From the NCBI GenBank assembly GCA_036872755.1, contig JAVHNS010000006.1:806001-870000 (forward strand): 64,000 nucleotides of DNA, in the 5' to 3' direction. The position numbers and the translations under genes are program-made. The notes under the pieces are model-generated. The model ran no database searches and was not told where the DNA came from. It saw only the letters and a list, made by a program, of their open reading frames with translations. Source of the DNA: Orbilia blumenaviensis (lineage: Eukaryota > Ascomycota > Orbiliomycetes > Orbiliales > Orbiliaceae). This document shows positions 11,588-24,572 of this stretch, one piece after another (the stretch's first letter is position 1; every line of letters begins with the position of its first letter).

Positions 11588-12705
11588 ATGACCGCAAATT
11601 ATACAACAAAAACAACACCAATAGAATTGAGTGCCGCCACAAGGGTCCTATACATTCCTGAACTTCTCGAGCGGATCCTCTATTTCGTAATAACGACATC
11701 TCCACCGGATATCGCAACATCCTGTAAAACAGCCAATATCTTACGCTTCACCTGTTCATTATGGGCCGGCACGATAAATTCTTCACCAACCCTTAGCGCT
11801 CTGGCTTTTCGTAACCATAAACTACCGCCAAACCGGATAGGGAACTTATGTCTTCCGTTTCTCCAGTCATTGCAATTCGAATTCTCTCAGATAGATCAAA
11901 TGCGATACTTCGAGGGTAAAACAACAGGTCTTACAGAGTTAAAGCAGTTCATTGCTTCACAAAAATTATCCACACCAGCTTTCCCAGCGGTTCGTAAAGC
12001 GCTTGGGTTGCCTACCACACAACCTTCATCGGCAAAATATCTCGGCTCAAATATCTTGTTACTACAACCGCCTCCACCAGAATCAGCAAGCACATATCTC
12101 TACTTCTCTGGGTGGGGAAATAAAGAATGGTTAGCCTCATTGGAAACGCATGTTCGACCAGGAGATCTCTACAGGTTGGGAAATACAATTGAATTCAACT
12201 ACTGGTATAAGCTCACAAGTTCATCCGGCGACGGCAATATCACGGGCGCAGATCTGGTGGCGGCTTTAACAAGCGTTCTTGGGTCATTTTATAAATTTAG
12301 AGGTGGATTTTTTGAGGTTCTACACGTCGAGTTGGTGGTCGGGAAGCCTCTGTCAACCCCACCGTCGATATACTATCTGCACCGGTGGTATCTATGGCAT
12401 CCCAAGAAATTCGGAGGTGAGTCCACTGATACTTTCAGGAGTCCACTGATATTGTGGGACACCTTCTTGTCTGAAAGTTTAGTTCCTGATCAGGCATCAC
12501 TAACGCTCCGACGAATTTAGGTCGAGGGTCAACAAGAGATTTAATGTTCGATTTCATTTGTGATCGAATTGTCGATGTAATATCCTTCGCTGGATACATA
12601 ACTTTGATCGTAGCCAAGGAGTTTATTATAATCTGTGAAGGGGTCTATTGGGGCTTGAGAAACAGGTTTCGTAGCGTATCTAACGCGCTCCATGCAGCCC
12701 CTTAG
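11588..12705 (+). CDS. F-box-like protein, paralogue 4, with spliced hydrophobic tail
   Basis: Two exons, 11588-12416 and 12521-12705 (337 residues). The 104-nt intron has a GTGAGT donor, CACTAAC branch point and TTTAG acceptor, and phase 1 is preserved. The F-box-like module reads RVLYIPELLERILYFV, LRFTCSLWAGTINSSPTLSA, LAFRNHKL. The cluster's C-terminal block follows: TYLYFSGWGNKEWLASLET, RPGDLYRLG, FNYWYKL, then WYLWHPKKFGG at the splice site. Exon 2 encodes a strongly hydrophobic segment (ISFAGYITLIVAKEFIIICE) and then a basic stretch (LRNRFRSV), as in a C-terminal membrane anchor. A membrane-tethered F-box protein is my inference. Skipping the intron gives the 310-residue unspliced form with a different tail. 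Confidence 0.75.
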
Positions 12706-13507
12706 ACAGTTAAGTTTCCAATGCCTCCAGTTCTCCTTGGTTGAGTTGCTGCACTGATGTTTCGTTCGGATTGAGTTAGTATATCTTTAATTATATTAAT
12801 AATTAACCTACAGTTAATTACCGGCGAATTTTATGTATATGAAGAGCGAGTATAACCGATATCATAATTTATAGTATTGCTTGTCATTATCTTTTAATCA
12901 CGACCGTCACTGTCATAAAGGGGCGCAAAGACCATAAACAAAACGCTGGCTTTCGGTTCCGCAATTGCTCGATCCTGCTTGTCAAGAAGTAAAGTAGGAA
13001 CAGTTGATAATGTCAATGCAAAGTAGTAATATACAAAAAGGTAAATTTAAAAAGCCCTAAGCAAAGAGTCCCTCCCCCCAATACCCATTACCAATTAATC
13101 AAAGAAAAAGAAGGAGAAAGAAAAAGGAATGAAGTTGAAAGTACTTAATGGCACTTCCGTCCTCCGTCGATGGACATCTGTCGATATAAATCTGTTGTAC
13201 ATATTAACAATGTGAAGCAAGGTATTGTACAGTGCCCCTGGTGCGGTTCATGCTACCAAAGATTCTAATTTTTATTAAAGCAAAGCTTTTTGTTTCGACG
13301 GTAGGAAGGTATTAAACTTGAAAGCTGTGTTGTTTTTGGGTTAGACAAATGAAAAAAGGAAGCGACAAAAAGCAAGGTAACGGGTATCATTATTGCTGTT
13401 CCTGGTTATTTCTTTTTTATGGGGTTTTGTGATTTTTCTATTTTTTGAAGTTTCATGTCGTCATTAAATTCGTTGCATGTTGTGAAATTTGGAGTTGAGT
13501 GGCGGTG
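12706..13507. other. Intergenic, convergent 3' ends
   Basis: Lies between the 3' end of F-box paralogue 4 (+) and the 3' end of the Vezatin-like gene (minus). It holds A-rich and T-rich tracts consistent with 3' UTRs. No gene seen. Confidence 0.5.
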
Positions 13508-15776
13508 CTAGTCGATTTCCTGTACTGGTGAGATTATTGACCTTTCATCTTCAAAGGCCGGTGCAGGAGGAAATGCAACAGCCACAGGAGCAATGGTTGC
13601 AGGTGTAATCGGGGCACTCAGCCTCCCATCCTGCCCATTCGCGGTCCTGTTCGCTTCTGCAACTTTTATAAGCTCCAGACTTAACCTACTCCTGGCTGCA
13701 GGTAAACTCCGTCTCTTTGCCGACGGTAAAGCCCCGGCTCGGCTCTCCAGTACATCTCTTAGTTCTCTGACCAAGCTGATATTTGCCTCGGTTTGCCTTC
13801 TCGCCTCCATAGCCTTCTGTCTATCTTCTTTCATCTTCGCAATCCTCTCTTCCCTTGTCAGCTTACTCCTTTCACGTCCTTTGGTCGGATCCGACATTCC
13901 TTCGAATATCTCTTCCTCGTCACTTGCGGCAGCCCCAGCCGCCGAAGCTCTAAGGAAATCAGAGCCAATGGATATTCTCTTTCTAAGAATCGCGTCTCTT
14001 TCTGCATCGTCCCAGCTTCCACTGGTCCTCGGGCTCGCACCAACCAAGGTCCCGGCAGTACTCATTCCGGGGCTTCCCATCGGCTGCGAGAAAATCATAC
14101 TGACGGGCCTGCTGCTGGCAGGGCTGATGCCTCCACATCCGTTATCTTTCAACTTGTCCAATGCATTTGCTAGGCTCGCCCGCCCGCTTTCCCACTCAGC
14201 AAGCAGTCCTCTCAAATCGACACCGATCTCGTCGTACTGACTCAACAACTCAGGCCCAAACCCGTCTGCAAGCGGTTCCTGTGACGTACTCTGCAGTGCT
14301 CTGTCTGTTCCCTCTCTCAATAGATGCATTTTTGCCTGTAAGCCCCTCACTGTGGTTGACAAACCATTGAATTTCCTCAATTGCTGTCGTAACCTTTCTC
14401 GATTAACTGCCGAAATGCCATTACCCATAGCATGGGCAGGTGTCGTTCCAACAATAGGCGTGGGCGGTATTTTGAAATCAGTTTCCTCAGTCAGTATTCC
14501 ACGAGCTTCCTGCGCCAAATCTCCCATAAGACGACTGATAGTATACAATTGAGTACCCACAGCGTGCCACTGTGTGTGATCTCGGTGTCCACCGTTAGCC
14601 TCCAAAGCGAGCAAGTGGCATACAAATATCTTGCGGATCGTGTAAAGCCTCTGGAATAGCGCCTTCAGGCTCTTCAGGCTTTCTGTATCCTCGAACTCGG
14701 TTTCGTCGATACCGAAACTCGCGTCATGCAAGTCGTTGATATGGATGTCGTAGACATCATAGAACTTTTCCAAGTCTGAGACTTTGGGGAAAGCAGAGAT
14801 AGCTTCAATCGCCCGGCAAGTTGGCGAGATACTGAGTTTGAAGCTCTCCGCGATGGTGCGGCGCAGTCGGGCGCATTTTCGGGAGTTATCTGCTCTCTCA
14901 AGCCGCGTAATTGGTGGCAGTGGCTGAGAGAGTCTGTACCCTCGAGATACCAGTTCTATCTCCTGGATCAATGTTATTGCGTTTCCGACAACAACATCGA
15001 ACATCTGGCAATTTTCGACAAATTGCTCGGCGGCAGAGATAGCATCTGTGCGCAAGTGTCGGAGTTTCTTCCTTCGAAGGTGTGCGAACACTAGTAGCGC
15101 CAAAACCATGGAGAGCATCAACGTAATCGCTGTCCTTGATTTTCCGAAGGCTAATCTCCGTTCGGATCCGCCTCGCGAAAGGTACGATATCAAGATTGAG
15201 AGAATTATGATGCTCGCCGCTGTATATGCGTAGAAACGGGGGCCGGGTGAGCCGAACCAAGTAATAATAGCGAACGGGTTATTGTCCGCCGGTGGGCCGG
15301 ATGTCGATGGCGTCGGGAGTGAAGATATGTCCCGGCCATCGTAATTTGCGATAGAGGCTTGTTCGTTCAGGAGCTGCGAGGCGACGAGAATGTAACGAAA
15401 ACGTTCAACGAATTGGAGATTTTCCCCAGCGGCAAGGCGTGATTTGAGTCCACCCGACAGAACCTGCTTCAAGTTCGCCTTCTCGTACCATCCCGGATGC
15501 TGGATTTGTAAAGGTCGGAGCGCCTTTTTCCTAGTTTTTGGAATAAGAAGAGTTGATGGAGCGAAGTTCAGCGGTTGTAAGTTGGGCGAGTTCCTACTGC
15601 TGGCGTCATTGTTGTCTGATGGGTCAATGTTCCAATCCCCAGGTTCTCCCTCTCCTAGATAATTCAGATGTGTTTGTCAACCACCACATTTTCGCAGAAC
15701 CTCATGGAAATTTGTTGGGAAACCTACCTTCAAGGTACTGTGCCAGTGGCGTATCACGGAATACAAGCGCTTCCAT
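13508..15776 (-). CDS. Vezatin / Inp2-like putative peroxisomal myosin receptor
   Basis: Two exons on the minus strand: 15776-15728 and 15654-13508 (731 residues). The start MEALVFRDTPLAQYLEG joins across a GTAGGT...TCTAG intron into EGEPGDWNIDPSD. The ORF that appears to begin at 15472 starts at a TTG (Leu) and is simply the interior. Two hydrophobic segments at about residues 154-175 and 189-209 are followed by a long helical region (AISAAEQFVENCQMF...), the layout of fungal proteins with the 'myosin-binding motif of peroxisomes' (PF12632, Vezatin). In yeast, Inp2 links peroxisomes to myosin V for inheritance. The C-terminal third is charged coiled coil (SKLTREERIAKMKEDRQKAM) with low-complexity ends. 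Family assignment is from memory of the architecture; identity with Inp2 is less certain. Confidence 0.75.
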
Positions 15777-18700
15777 GGTAGATGAAGGTCGCTTCGTGCC
15801 TTGCACGAAATAGAACCTTCACTCTCCGATTGAATCGATTAGGCAATAGATGTTAAAGCGCGCGTTGTCGCCCTAGTCTTTGAATTGTTGTTGCAGTACT
15901 GTCGCTTGAAATGGCCGATCGACCGTAGGTAAAACTATTATTGGGTATTGGAACGTGGACTGAGAAAGAATCTGAAGCTCGAGAGGTTTATGTGTACGTT
16001 CGATATACTGTTTCGGAAAGGACAAACTACGGTGTTATTACTTGTTGCTGAAGGAAACTATCGTAAATCGTCTCTTTGGCGGGGAATAGAAGGTTGGACG
16101 GTCTAAGCAAAGAGGACTAAAAAAAGAATAGAATCGAAGGATAGTAGACGAATAAAGGAAGGTAAAAGAACTGTGATATGTATCGTCAGGTCATGAGGCT
16201 TTGATTGTGTGGGGGAATGCACCGTTTGAACGTTTGTTCGCCGTAGACGGTTTCTTGATGCTTGCTAGAAGAACAGGGCGCAGGGAATGGGAGCCGCTAA
16301 TGACGATCGCATGACCCAATTCTGCAGTTTGAAGAAGCCGAATGGTCCCAATCGGAATACCCTGTTGAATCCAATCCGAATATAAACGATGGGAATCGGA
16401 GAAGAAAATCAGGGTGTTCCTCCTTGGGGAATTGAAGCTTTTTTTTTTTGGATTTTCGTCCCAAAGTCCAAAGCAACTGTCGCTGGGAAAGTCGCAAGAG
16501 GGTCGAAAGGGGGGGACAGGTACAAGTATGTGCCAAAGAAGTTGCAGGGCGGCGGCGGATGTTTAAGGTGCCGTTTGTTCCTGCCCGGTTCAACTTGTCC
16601 CTGAACCGATTGCTTGGGTTCTCCCACTGCCTGCAGGGGTTCTGGATGTTCTCGTTCTGACTTGCTTGCAAATTAGCGCTGCTGTAACAGAAGGTTAGGT
16701 TCAGGCCTCGCCAAAGAGGAGACACTTGCACTTGACAGTTGAGGAATGTGGACACGATGGGGCTAGACCGATGCAGGATGAAATGAGATGAATGGGAAGC
16801 TAATGGAGATGGGTTATGCAGCAGCTCCAATTGACCCACTGAGGCTGTTGCTGCACTACTGTGCAAGCTAGTTATTGGAGTTACTGAACACCAAGCTCAG
16901 CAGTTACTTAAAACTTACTACTATCAGAAACAATATGGATCAAAGAAAGGAAGGAGGATTGATCGAAGGTCGAAGGCTGAAGGACGCGTGGTCGGTAGTT
17001 ACAATGTCAAAAGGGCGAGGTTGATGCCATGGTTTAGTAGTCGTTGATGGTTTTGCAATTGGCCAGCCCGTTTTGCCGGTTGTGGATGACATCCGGCCGG
17101 ATTCACATGGTCTTTTCATCCGCAGCCGAAATTCGTCCTCTTGCGTGCGTGCCAGAGAGCATGATAATGGAAATAATATTACTACAAGGACAGGCAATTG
17201 GGTTCTTGAAACCGCTCTCGACAAGGCCCCGCGATATTTCGAACTATTCTAACAAGCTATCATAGCATGGCGCCCAATTCCGTGTCGAGTGATACAAAAC
17301 AATACCATGCGTGGTATGCAACCGCACGTATGGTGGCGGTAGCTCCCTAAAGCTCCATCCGTTCGCAAAAGTCTTCCGTCCCCACTCGCGAATCCCCACA
17401 TCTCCATTCCCAACATCCACCGTTTGATGGCGGTCCCTTAAAGCTTTTTAATGCCCGTTTCGTGCATATCATCGAATACCCAATTTCCGATGCCCAGTTC
17501 CTCAAGTAGATGCGTCTCACTAGCGCTGGAACGTAAAAGCAGTTGATGCAATGCATGCACGCAAGTAGGCTCCCAACTAAAGCCTATAGCTTCCGTCGAA
17601 AGATCAACTTGTAGACGTCGACAGTGCGATGTTCAAACTCCTTGGCCGACGACTTGACGACCTAAGTATCTGGTTAACAGTTATATATTTGACGATTTTT
17701 GAATATCCAGTTTCTTGAATTGTAAAATGTCAGTCAGCCGGCGTAGCACCCAATATTATAATATCAGTTCTATAGGTATACCTTTGTGACGACAACGTTG
17801 CAACATGGTCATCGCATTGCATCCCATTCCTTGATACTGATCAATTGAGGCGATGTAGTCTCAAATCTTTGGTCACATTTTCCTGCAATGAAACAACAAC
17901 ATTGATGGTACTTGCACGTGCAATTAAGCTCAAGACTACGAAATTTCTCAAGCATCAATTTGAATCATACTTTGCAAGTTGGTATAGACATAATTACTTG
18001 CGGCGTATAGCTCCAGTCGGTGCAATGCTTTCGAATTTCGGAGTCAGCATGTAATTTTGTACACTGGTCCCATGGCTCAATCAAGGCATTACTCGGGCCG
18101 GCGCAATTGATAAGAATAGAATACACACCTGATCACACGTAGTCCGCCTGAGTCGAGTTACGTTTTATTTCCATTTTTATTTTTTTCTAAAATATGCCCT
18201 GTGGTAGAATTTGACCTAATCAATAGCTCGTCGATACTGGTAACTTCAAGCAAAAAAAGCTGGATTAGTCGAAGCTCAGGCCGTGAGAATATTGACAACC
18301 ATGTGAGAATGTAATCTGGGCAGCTCATCTCTAGCTATGCAACTCCAATAGCCAAATTTGCTGCATGTTTCAGCCCTCGCCAAACCACAAGCTGAAGCTG
18401 CCTAAAAGCGTTCGTAATGTGGACCTAGCCGAGGCCAACTGCAGGAGCGCCTTCAAGCCTTTAATATAATTCTGCAGCTCAACAAAAAAAAGACCGTCTA
18501 CCAGCGACGTTGTTTGTTCGTTGAACAATATATAGGGTGCGCCTATAGACGTCCAAACAGATGGATCCACAGATTCACATGAACCGTCACCTGTTGTGTC
18601 GAGGCCACATGTTGTTTGCGTCTTTCTAGAACGGAAGATGTTGCGAATACGGTCACACATGCTTGAGTCAGCGTTCCAATCCCGTTCTCGAACTAAAGCC

Positions 18701-21700
18701 CGGCAGTTACCTAGGTAGACATGTAGATGATTGGGTGCTGCTGATCGTTGCGTCGGTGAGGCTCCAAGGCAGTGAGGCTTTGCACTATCAGCAAGATACA
18801 CGGGCGTATTGGTGAATAAACGGACGAACAGGATGTCGAAATTGGCTGATGGAACCGAAAGCTTGCAGGCTACCTAGCGTAAGCCTCGGCCCCTTAGCTT
18901 TGGAATGCGTCTTGGAATGTGTTTCTGTGATCGCCCTCGTCGACGTCCCCGCAACACATTTCTCCGGTTCTCGCTTGAACCGACGTTTACGGACCGATGA
19001 ACCCTCCGTCGGGTCCGATTCCTTCTCGAATGAGCCAGTCCTGCCCTACGACGCTATTTTCAACGACCCTAGCAACAGTGCTGACGTCGTAGTCTAGCGT
19101 TCTTTCTGGAACCGAGATCTTACGGTAGCAGATGGTAGGTACGCAATATGGTCTCTCCCCAAATGTCTTGAATATTGGGCACTAGGAGCAGCCGACCAAA
19201 GTGCAAAGCTCGCAAAGATCCTTTTTTACCCAGGCCCACCATTGTCGATAGTGATGCATTTTTTCGGGCCCGAAGGCCTCTGTGTGGACTTAATCGGATA
19301 TATTATAGCTGGTTTGAGCTGAGCTTCGTTGGCGAGGTCCGCCCGGCGCAGACAGATGCAGCTCTTCCTCATCGCATCGTTCGCAACGTTTGTGCAAATG
19401 TTGCAAATACGGGCGTGACAACAATTGGGGAGGTGCTTCCGACCGGCATGCATTGTGCTACCGGACAAGCCCAGGGTTAGGTAACTGCAAGCCCGGCCAT
19501 GCATCGAAGCCTCATGGAACACCAAGGAAGCGTTATGTGGCAAAAGAAATTCTGCCCGATCGTGCATCAGTGGTGCACGATCAAGAATGCATAGCTATGC
19601 CTGGTTCATTTCTGGATTTCTCCCCTTCTCCGTTCTTCAAGTCGTTTCGAACGTTTCGCAGTTTTGAAGACCTTAATTAATGTTAATCTTAGTAGTTTCT
19701 GCAAAATATTTGAGGGCCAGTCAAAGGACTAGTTTCCTTGGTTCTTATGGCGGTCATCAGTTAGCCTGATTATCGGCGCCAAGGTTGAACGGAGGTCGGT
19801 GAACGGATACTGGCCAGACGTCGGTCATCGGTTTGTGTTCGCCCCTCTCTAGATCCGCAATGTGCCGCTTCAAAGTCATGAGGTTGAATGCTCGGCATCC
19901 TCGGTATCGAAAAGAATATTCGTGAACCCTGGAGTTTTAGAAACGCCAACGTCAACGTCGTCGTCTTCTTCTTCGTCGTCGTCGGCCAGAGCGATGTCGG
20001 TTTCAGAGAACGGTTCAATTGTTCAACCTTATATTAGCACTGTTTTTGGAAATAAAGGTACCAAGACGTGGCGTTGAGCCTAGGTACCTATTCTTGGGTT
20101 TTGTAGGTGGCTATTGATATTCGGCCATTGTTAGTGTCAGTCAGCAAGGGAAAGGGCCTAGACAGATCTTTCGGTAGATGCGAATAAGATTCATCTCATA
20201 TCTGAGGGGTTGAGCTAGAGTGCTTACGACAATTCCTACTCTTTCGAAGATTTCTCTTGTTCTATTCTGCAGCTGCTGAAATGACAAATCGATCCTACTA
20301 TAATGATCGCAAGCACAATGCCACATTTTCATTAGTAAACACCTAAGAAAATACATTTCGTTTCAATTGTTTGTAAATCTGCAGATACTATGCCCTCGAT
20401 GACTAGATTTGGGGGTGGGGCAAGGTAAGCTGACCCTTGCCTTTCCTCTGGCCGTTCGCCCGTTGGGCTAGAAGAAACCAGCTCGAGGACGTCGGCCTGG
20501 TCGCTACCGGTCACCTGGTGATACCTTCCTCCATCCCTCCTGCGTCGCTGCATCGCATTGCCATTTTGCAGCTATGTGCATATACGCATATATGTATATC
20601 CTGACCTTGCATGGGTGGACTGCATAGCCATGTTTGCTTTGTGAAGACACATGTCCACACACCAAGTTAAGGAGTCAGACTGGAATCAAATGCTACAGAC
20701 AATCGTATTCCGATCGATCATACGAATTAGAAGTATTTCCAGTGAGCCTTGCGAGCGAAAGAATTTTATAATCCGCAAACCAGTCTGAACTTCGGGACGT
20801 TTACGTTTAGCGGTGCTGCGCCGGGGCAAGCAGTACGAAAATGAAACCGCTAGCCGACTGACGTTGTCGGCCTAACAAATTCCAACACGCAACCCGCTTT
20901 TTTGTAAACTTTCTCGAACCAGTACACTGCTTACTACCCAGTTATTCTGCCGCAAACCATCCTGATGACAACTTGGGCTATTTTTTTGCCTCCAAGTTGT
21001 AAGCCCACTGCCACTGGCAATTTCAGGGCTAACCTTGGGGAAGTGCATGCCCAACATTGACACCCGTTTATATCCACCCCCTCCAATTTGTAATCACACT
21101 ATATCCGTCACCTAAATCTTTAATAATACGCTCTTGAATGTTCCTAAAGAAGCCTGACCATTCGTACCCCCCCGTTCATCGGTAAGTCCGACAGGGCGGT
21201 TACTTCCAGTGCTCATAGACGGGGTGTTTAGGTCGTTTATGTTGCCCAACAGGCTCTGCCATCTCATGTTCACCGGGACAGTGAAACATATGATGCTTGC
21301 TAACCTCAAAATACCGTAGGGTGTACACATAATCTTAATAACGGGGTAGTTCTATACTAGCAGCCGACTATCGACGTCAGAAGTAATATCAGAAGGCTGA
21401 GAACTTTGAGGAACCAAGAGAGCTGGAAGGTTGAAGTGGTATATTATTCTGTTAGCTAGGCAGTCCGAGATGTGTTTAATTAGTCGTGAAACCGTCGACC
21501 CTGCCAAACCCAATAACCTACGTTTCCACAAGCCAGGCTCCTGGGAAGTGCGTATATGCAGCATCTATCAAAGCAAACGTTAGTTGATATCACCACCATC
21601 GTCGATTCATCCAACGTTCAACAGACGCCCCTGCTATATTCGTCGTTCCACAACCTTGAATCTGTTTCTTCGGGAACATTTTCTCAGTTTCCATAGATCC

Positions 21701-24572
21701 CCCACACTAGTCGGTAAGGACACACGTATATCGCTCATCTAGCTACCCGACAATCAAACTTTTCTTCCTGCATGCGTTCTGCAGCCTGCCCCAGGCGCAG
21801 CCAATCAAGCTCTGTTGGTTTCAGCCTCCCCATGCCCCCTAATATGCTTTCTTCTTTTTCTCACCCCACTATTCCAATATACCCATCCATATTCCTCAGG
21901 CATATGCACATTCTAAGCCTATAGAATCGCTGTCGGAGCTTAGATATTACACACCTTCAATAGATTTCGCCACCCCCCGGATTAAATAGAGCCAGTGAAA
22001 ACAAGGGCTTCCAAATCTTGTACCCCCATTCCCCAGTTAAACTAAACTCTCGCCTTGTGCCGTCCGAAAGTGGTGGGCTTGGGACGTTATTGTGTCAAGT
22101 ACCTAGCCTCCTTTCCAGACTTCGTGGTTCTACGCATAGATCCCCGTGGATACCCTGTCTTCTTAACCTTATTGGTTCAAAGGTCACGTATCCAAAATTC
22201 AGAAGGCAAGCAGCGGAAGGAATAAAGCCTACAAGGGGATACAATAGCTGGCCGAGAGTAAGCAGGTGACGAGAAGAGATCGCTTAGGGGTAAAAACGAT
22301 CGAATCCTTTTTTGGCCCCGGCAAATTTGGGTTTTTGGGACAGAGATTAGGATTCGATGCTTTGAGTTTCTAGCATCATTTTCCCTAGCTATCTATAGGT
22401 GTTAGAGTTAGCTAGCCTCTCTTTTTCACGGCGAGATTATAGGCTAGTAGGGTGCTAAGACAGACACCCGTCTACATACCCGCTTCATGTCCTGTCAACA
22501 TGACCCAAAGATCAATATGCCAGTACATTAATATGCATACGGCGCACTAGCACTAGCACTAGCACACTCCTCCCCGCTCCATGTCCTCTGAGACCTGCAT
22601 ATACCCAATTACAATAAACGAACCACTCACCGAGCTCTCCAAGTATATCTTTGCATCTCCAAGTTTTACAAAATAGGCAACTTGCAGGCGCATGGATCGC
22701 ACGACATGGCATGTCGGTAGTAGTTCATAAAGAAGAAGCATTGATCATATCATACGGTTTCACTAAACCAGATATAGCCGTCTTTCAGGGCTTTTCTGAA
22801 GCGGCTCAGACACGCCATATTCGGAATCGTTTGCTATTTCGGAATCCCAACTTTTCCAACCCTCGTGACCTGAAATCACTTGTGACATATAGTCGATTGG
22901 GCATTCTATAAGTTATATTCTATGGGCAACAGCGTTTATGCATATGACTGTTTCTGATGTTTTATTGGTCTGGTAGTATTCACGGAGTCTAGGAGTATTT
23001 TCGAAGATCGGGTGGTTCCGGCGAGATTCAAGAGTGGAAGGTGTCGCCTGGTTGTAGTTTGTAGTCAAAAGCGGGCTACTGGTGCCTGTCCGGCCTGAGT
23101 CGTCCCCAAGTTTCCCACAACTTGTATCTTGGGATCCTTTCCGCTTCGCTGGGCCGACATCTCGTTGAAACATTTTTGACTGATAGGTATATCTTTCACC
23201 CAGTGCTCACTTGTCGTTACACGAATCTTATACCCTCGCCCACATCCTCGCAGTATCTCAAATTGCATAAAACCCACTGTCAACCTCGTCCCGCTAGCTA
23301 GGCTCCCTAACCACCTACTCCTCTCGCAGTTCCAAAAGAAACTTCGAGACACAATCGTCAAGGCTAACCCAGGTGTTCGGGAAACCTGCAACCCTATAAC
23401 CGATACACCCACCCACTACATCCCGCTCTCCCGCAATTTTACTAGCGAGCTTAATCCGTTTCAACATTTTCAGGTGGGTACGCTCAAACTTTTCCCAGCC
23501 ATACGGACGTACTTCTCCAACGGGAAACCTTTGTCTTGGGTCTATCATTTGCTGAATGCATATGCATACCCCTTCTTTCAGACCTGTCACCAAGGTTGAC
23601 CCCCCCGCTGGCTCCTACAAGGTATGGGAGGCAAACATGATCTGACAAAGCTTTTGTATGGACTATACAGTGAGATTACGAAAAGATCCCTTTAGCCGAT
23701 AGGTAAGTTGTGCAACCAGCAAGTTCTAGCGGGTTTTGATGGGCCGTGCGCCCGGTAATTGGGGAATAGTCTTTGTTCACTAACGCCGGGACGGCCTCCG
23801 ATAGGATTAAGCATATAACGACATTCCGAAGTAACAGCATAACTGTGGTGGTGGTGATATCATCTTCATCTTTCTATTGCAAAATACTTATATAAACATC
23901 ATAACTTTTCGCCTCTTAAGATCTTCTATCAAGACCATACGATAATTGGTTAGTATTACAATCCATATAATCCTACAACAGACTAAATCACTTACACTTT
24001 CGGCAGGTATTTTATCTTTCCACTGTTTTTTTCGAATTCGCAACACCAAGAAATATAGTGGAGACGGTTGTAAATATACTAGCCTGAACCTTCAATTTCT
24101 TTCTCGTAAGTTTTGGCCACCCTTTCAACGCCTAATATTAGGCAGACCCATAATATTACGGCCGAGACGTAGTCCCGGGCACGGGAAGATCGACATTGCA
24201 CGGGAAAGATAGACAGAGTTCCTCATATCTTTGGTGTATCGCGACGAATTGTCTGATCTATATAAAAGACATCAAATTCACCGGATCAAAGGAACGTGAC
24301 CTCTATCACATCCTGCATATATTCCCGCAATCTTAGACATCTTAAAGTACCCGTCGCCAGGTCCTATCGTCGAGTTGCTCATTTATCTGAATACTGATCA
24401 AGATATCAACATCAGGCATTTTGCACGGAGTTCTCTGCCTTATTATATCATATTTCAAATATTTCGGTCTGATCCGGCCCGCTTCAAGGCCAGTCCGAGT
24501 ATTGTTTCTCAAGTCAAATAGTCAGGGCGATTTTTTCAAGACAGCAGAAGCCTTCATCAATCAGAGGGATAA
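15777..24572. other. 8.8 kb gene-poor region
   Basis: I find no gene here that I can support. The longest open frames (16297-16866 minus, 18370-18801 minus, 19175-19480 plus) lack family motifs, and no splice pattern extends them. Small features: a poly-T run near 16440, a CGT/CTT trinucleotide tract at about 19956-19984, and a (CACTAG)n tract at about 22545-22565. The first ~1 kb is presumably the promoter of the Vezatin-like gene. The sequence is not obviously a transposon: I see no terminal repeats or transposase/RT motifs. Confidence 0.4.

Noticed and set aside
13593..14240. 215-codon + strand ORF
   Set aside because: Antisense shadow of the Vezatin-like gene, composed mostly of Ser/Leu/Ala from reverse reading.
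16297..16866. 189-codon minus-strand ORF upstream of the Vezatin-like gene
   Set aside because: Low-complexity, Ser/Arg-rich, no motif or splice context; more likely promoter sequence.
18370..18801. 143-codon minus-strand ORF
   Set aside because: Composition is not impossible for a gene, but there is no recognisable motif, no signal peptide and no supporting neighbour or splice signal.
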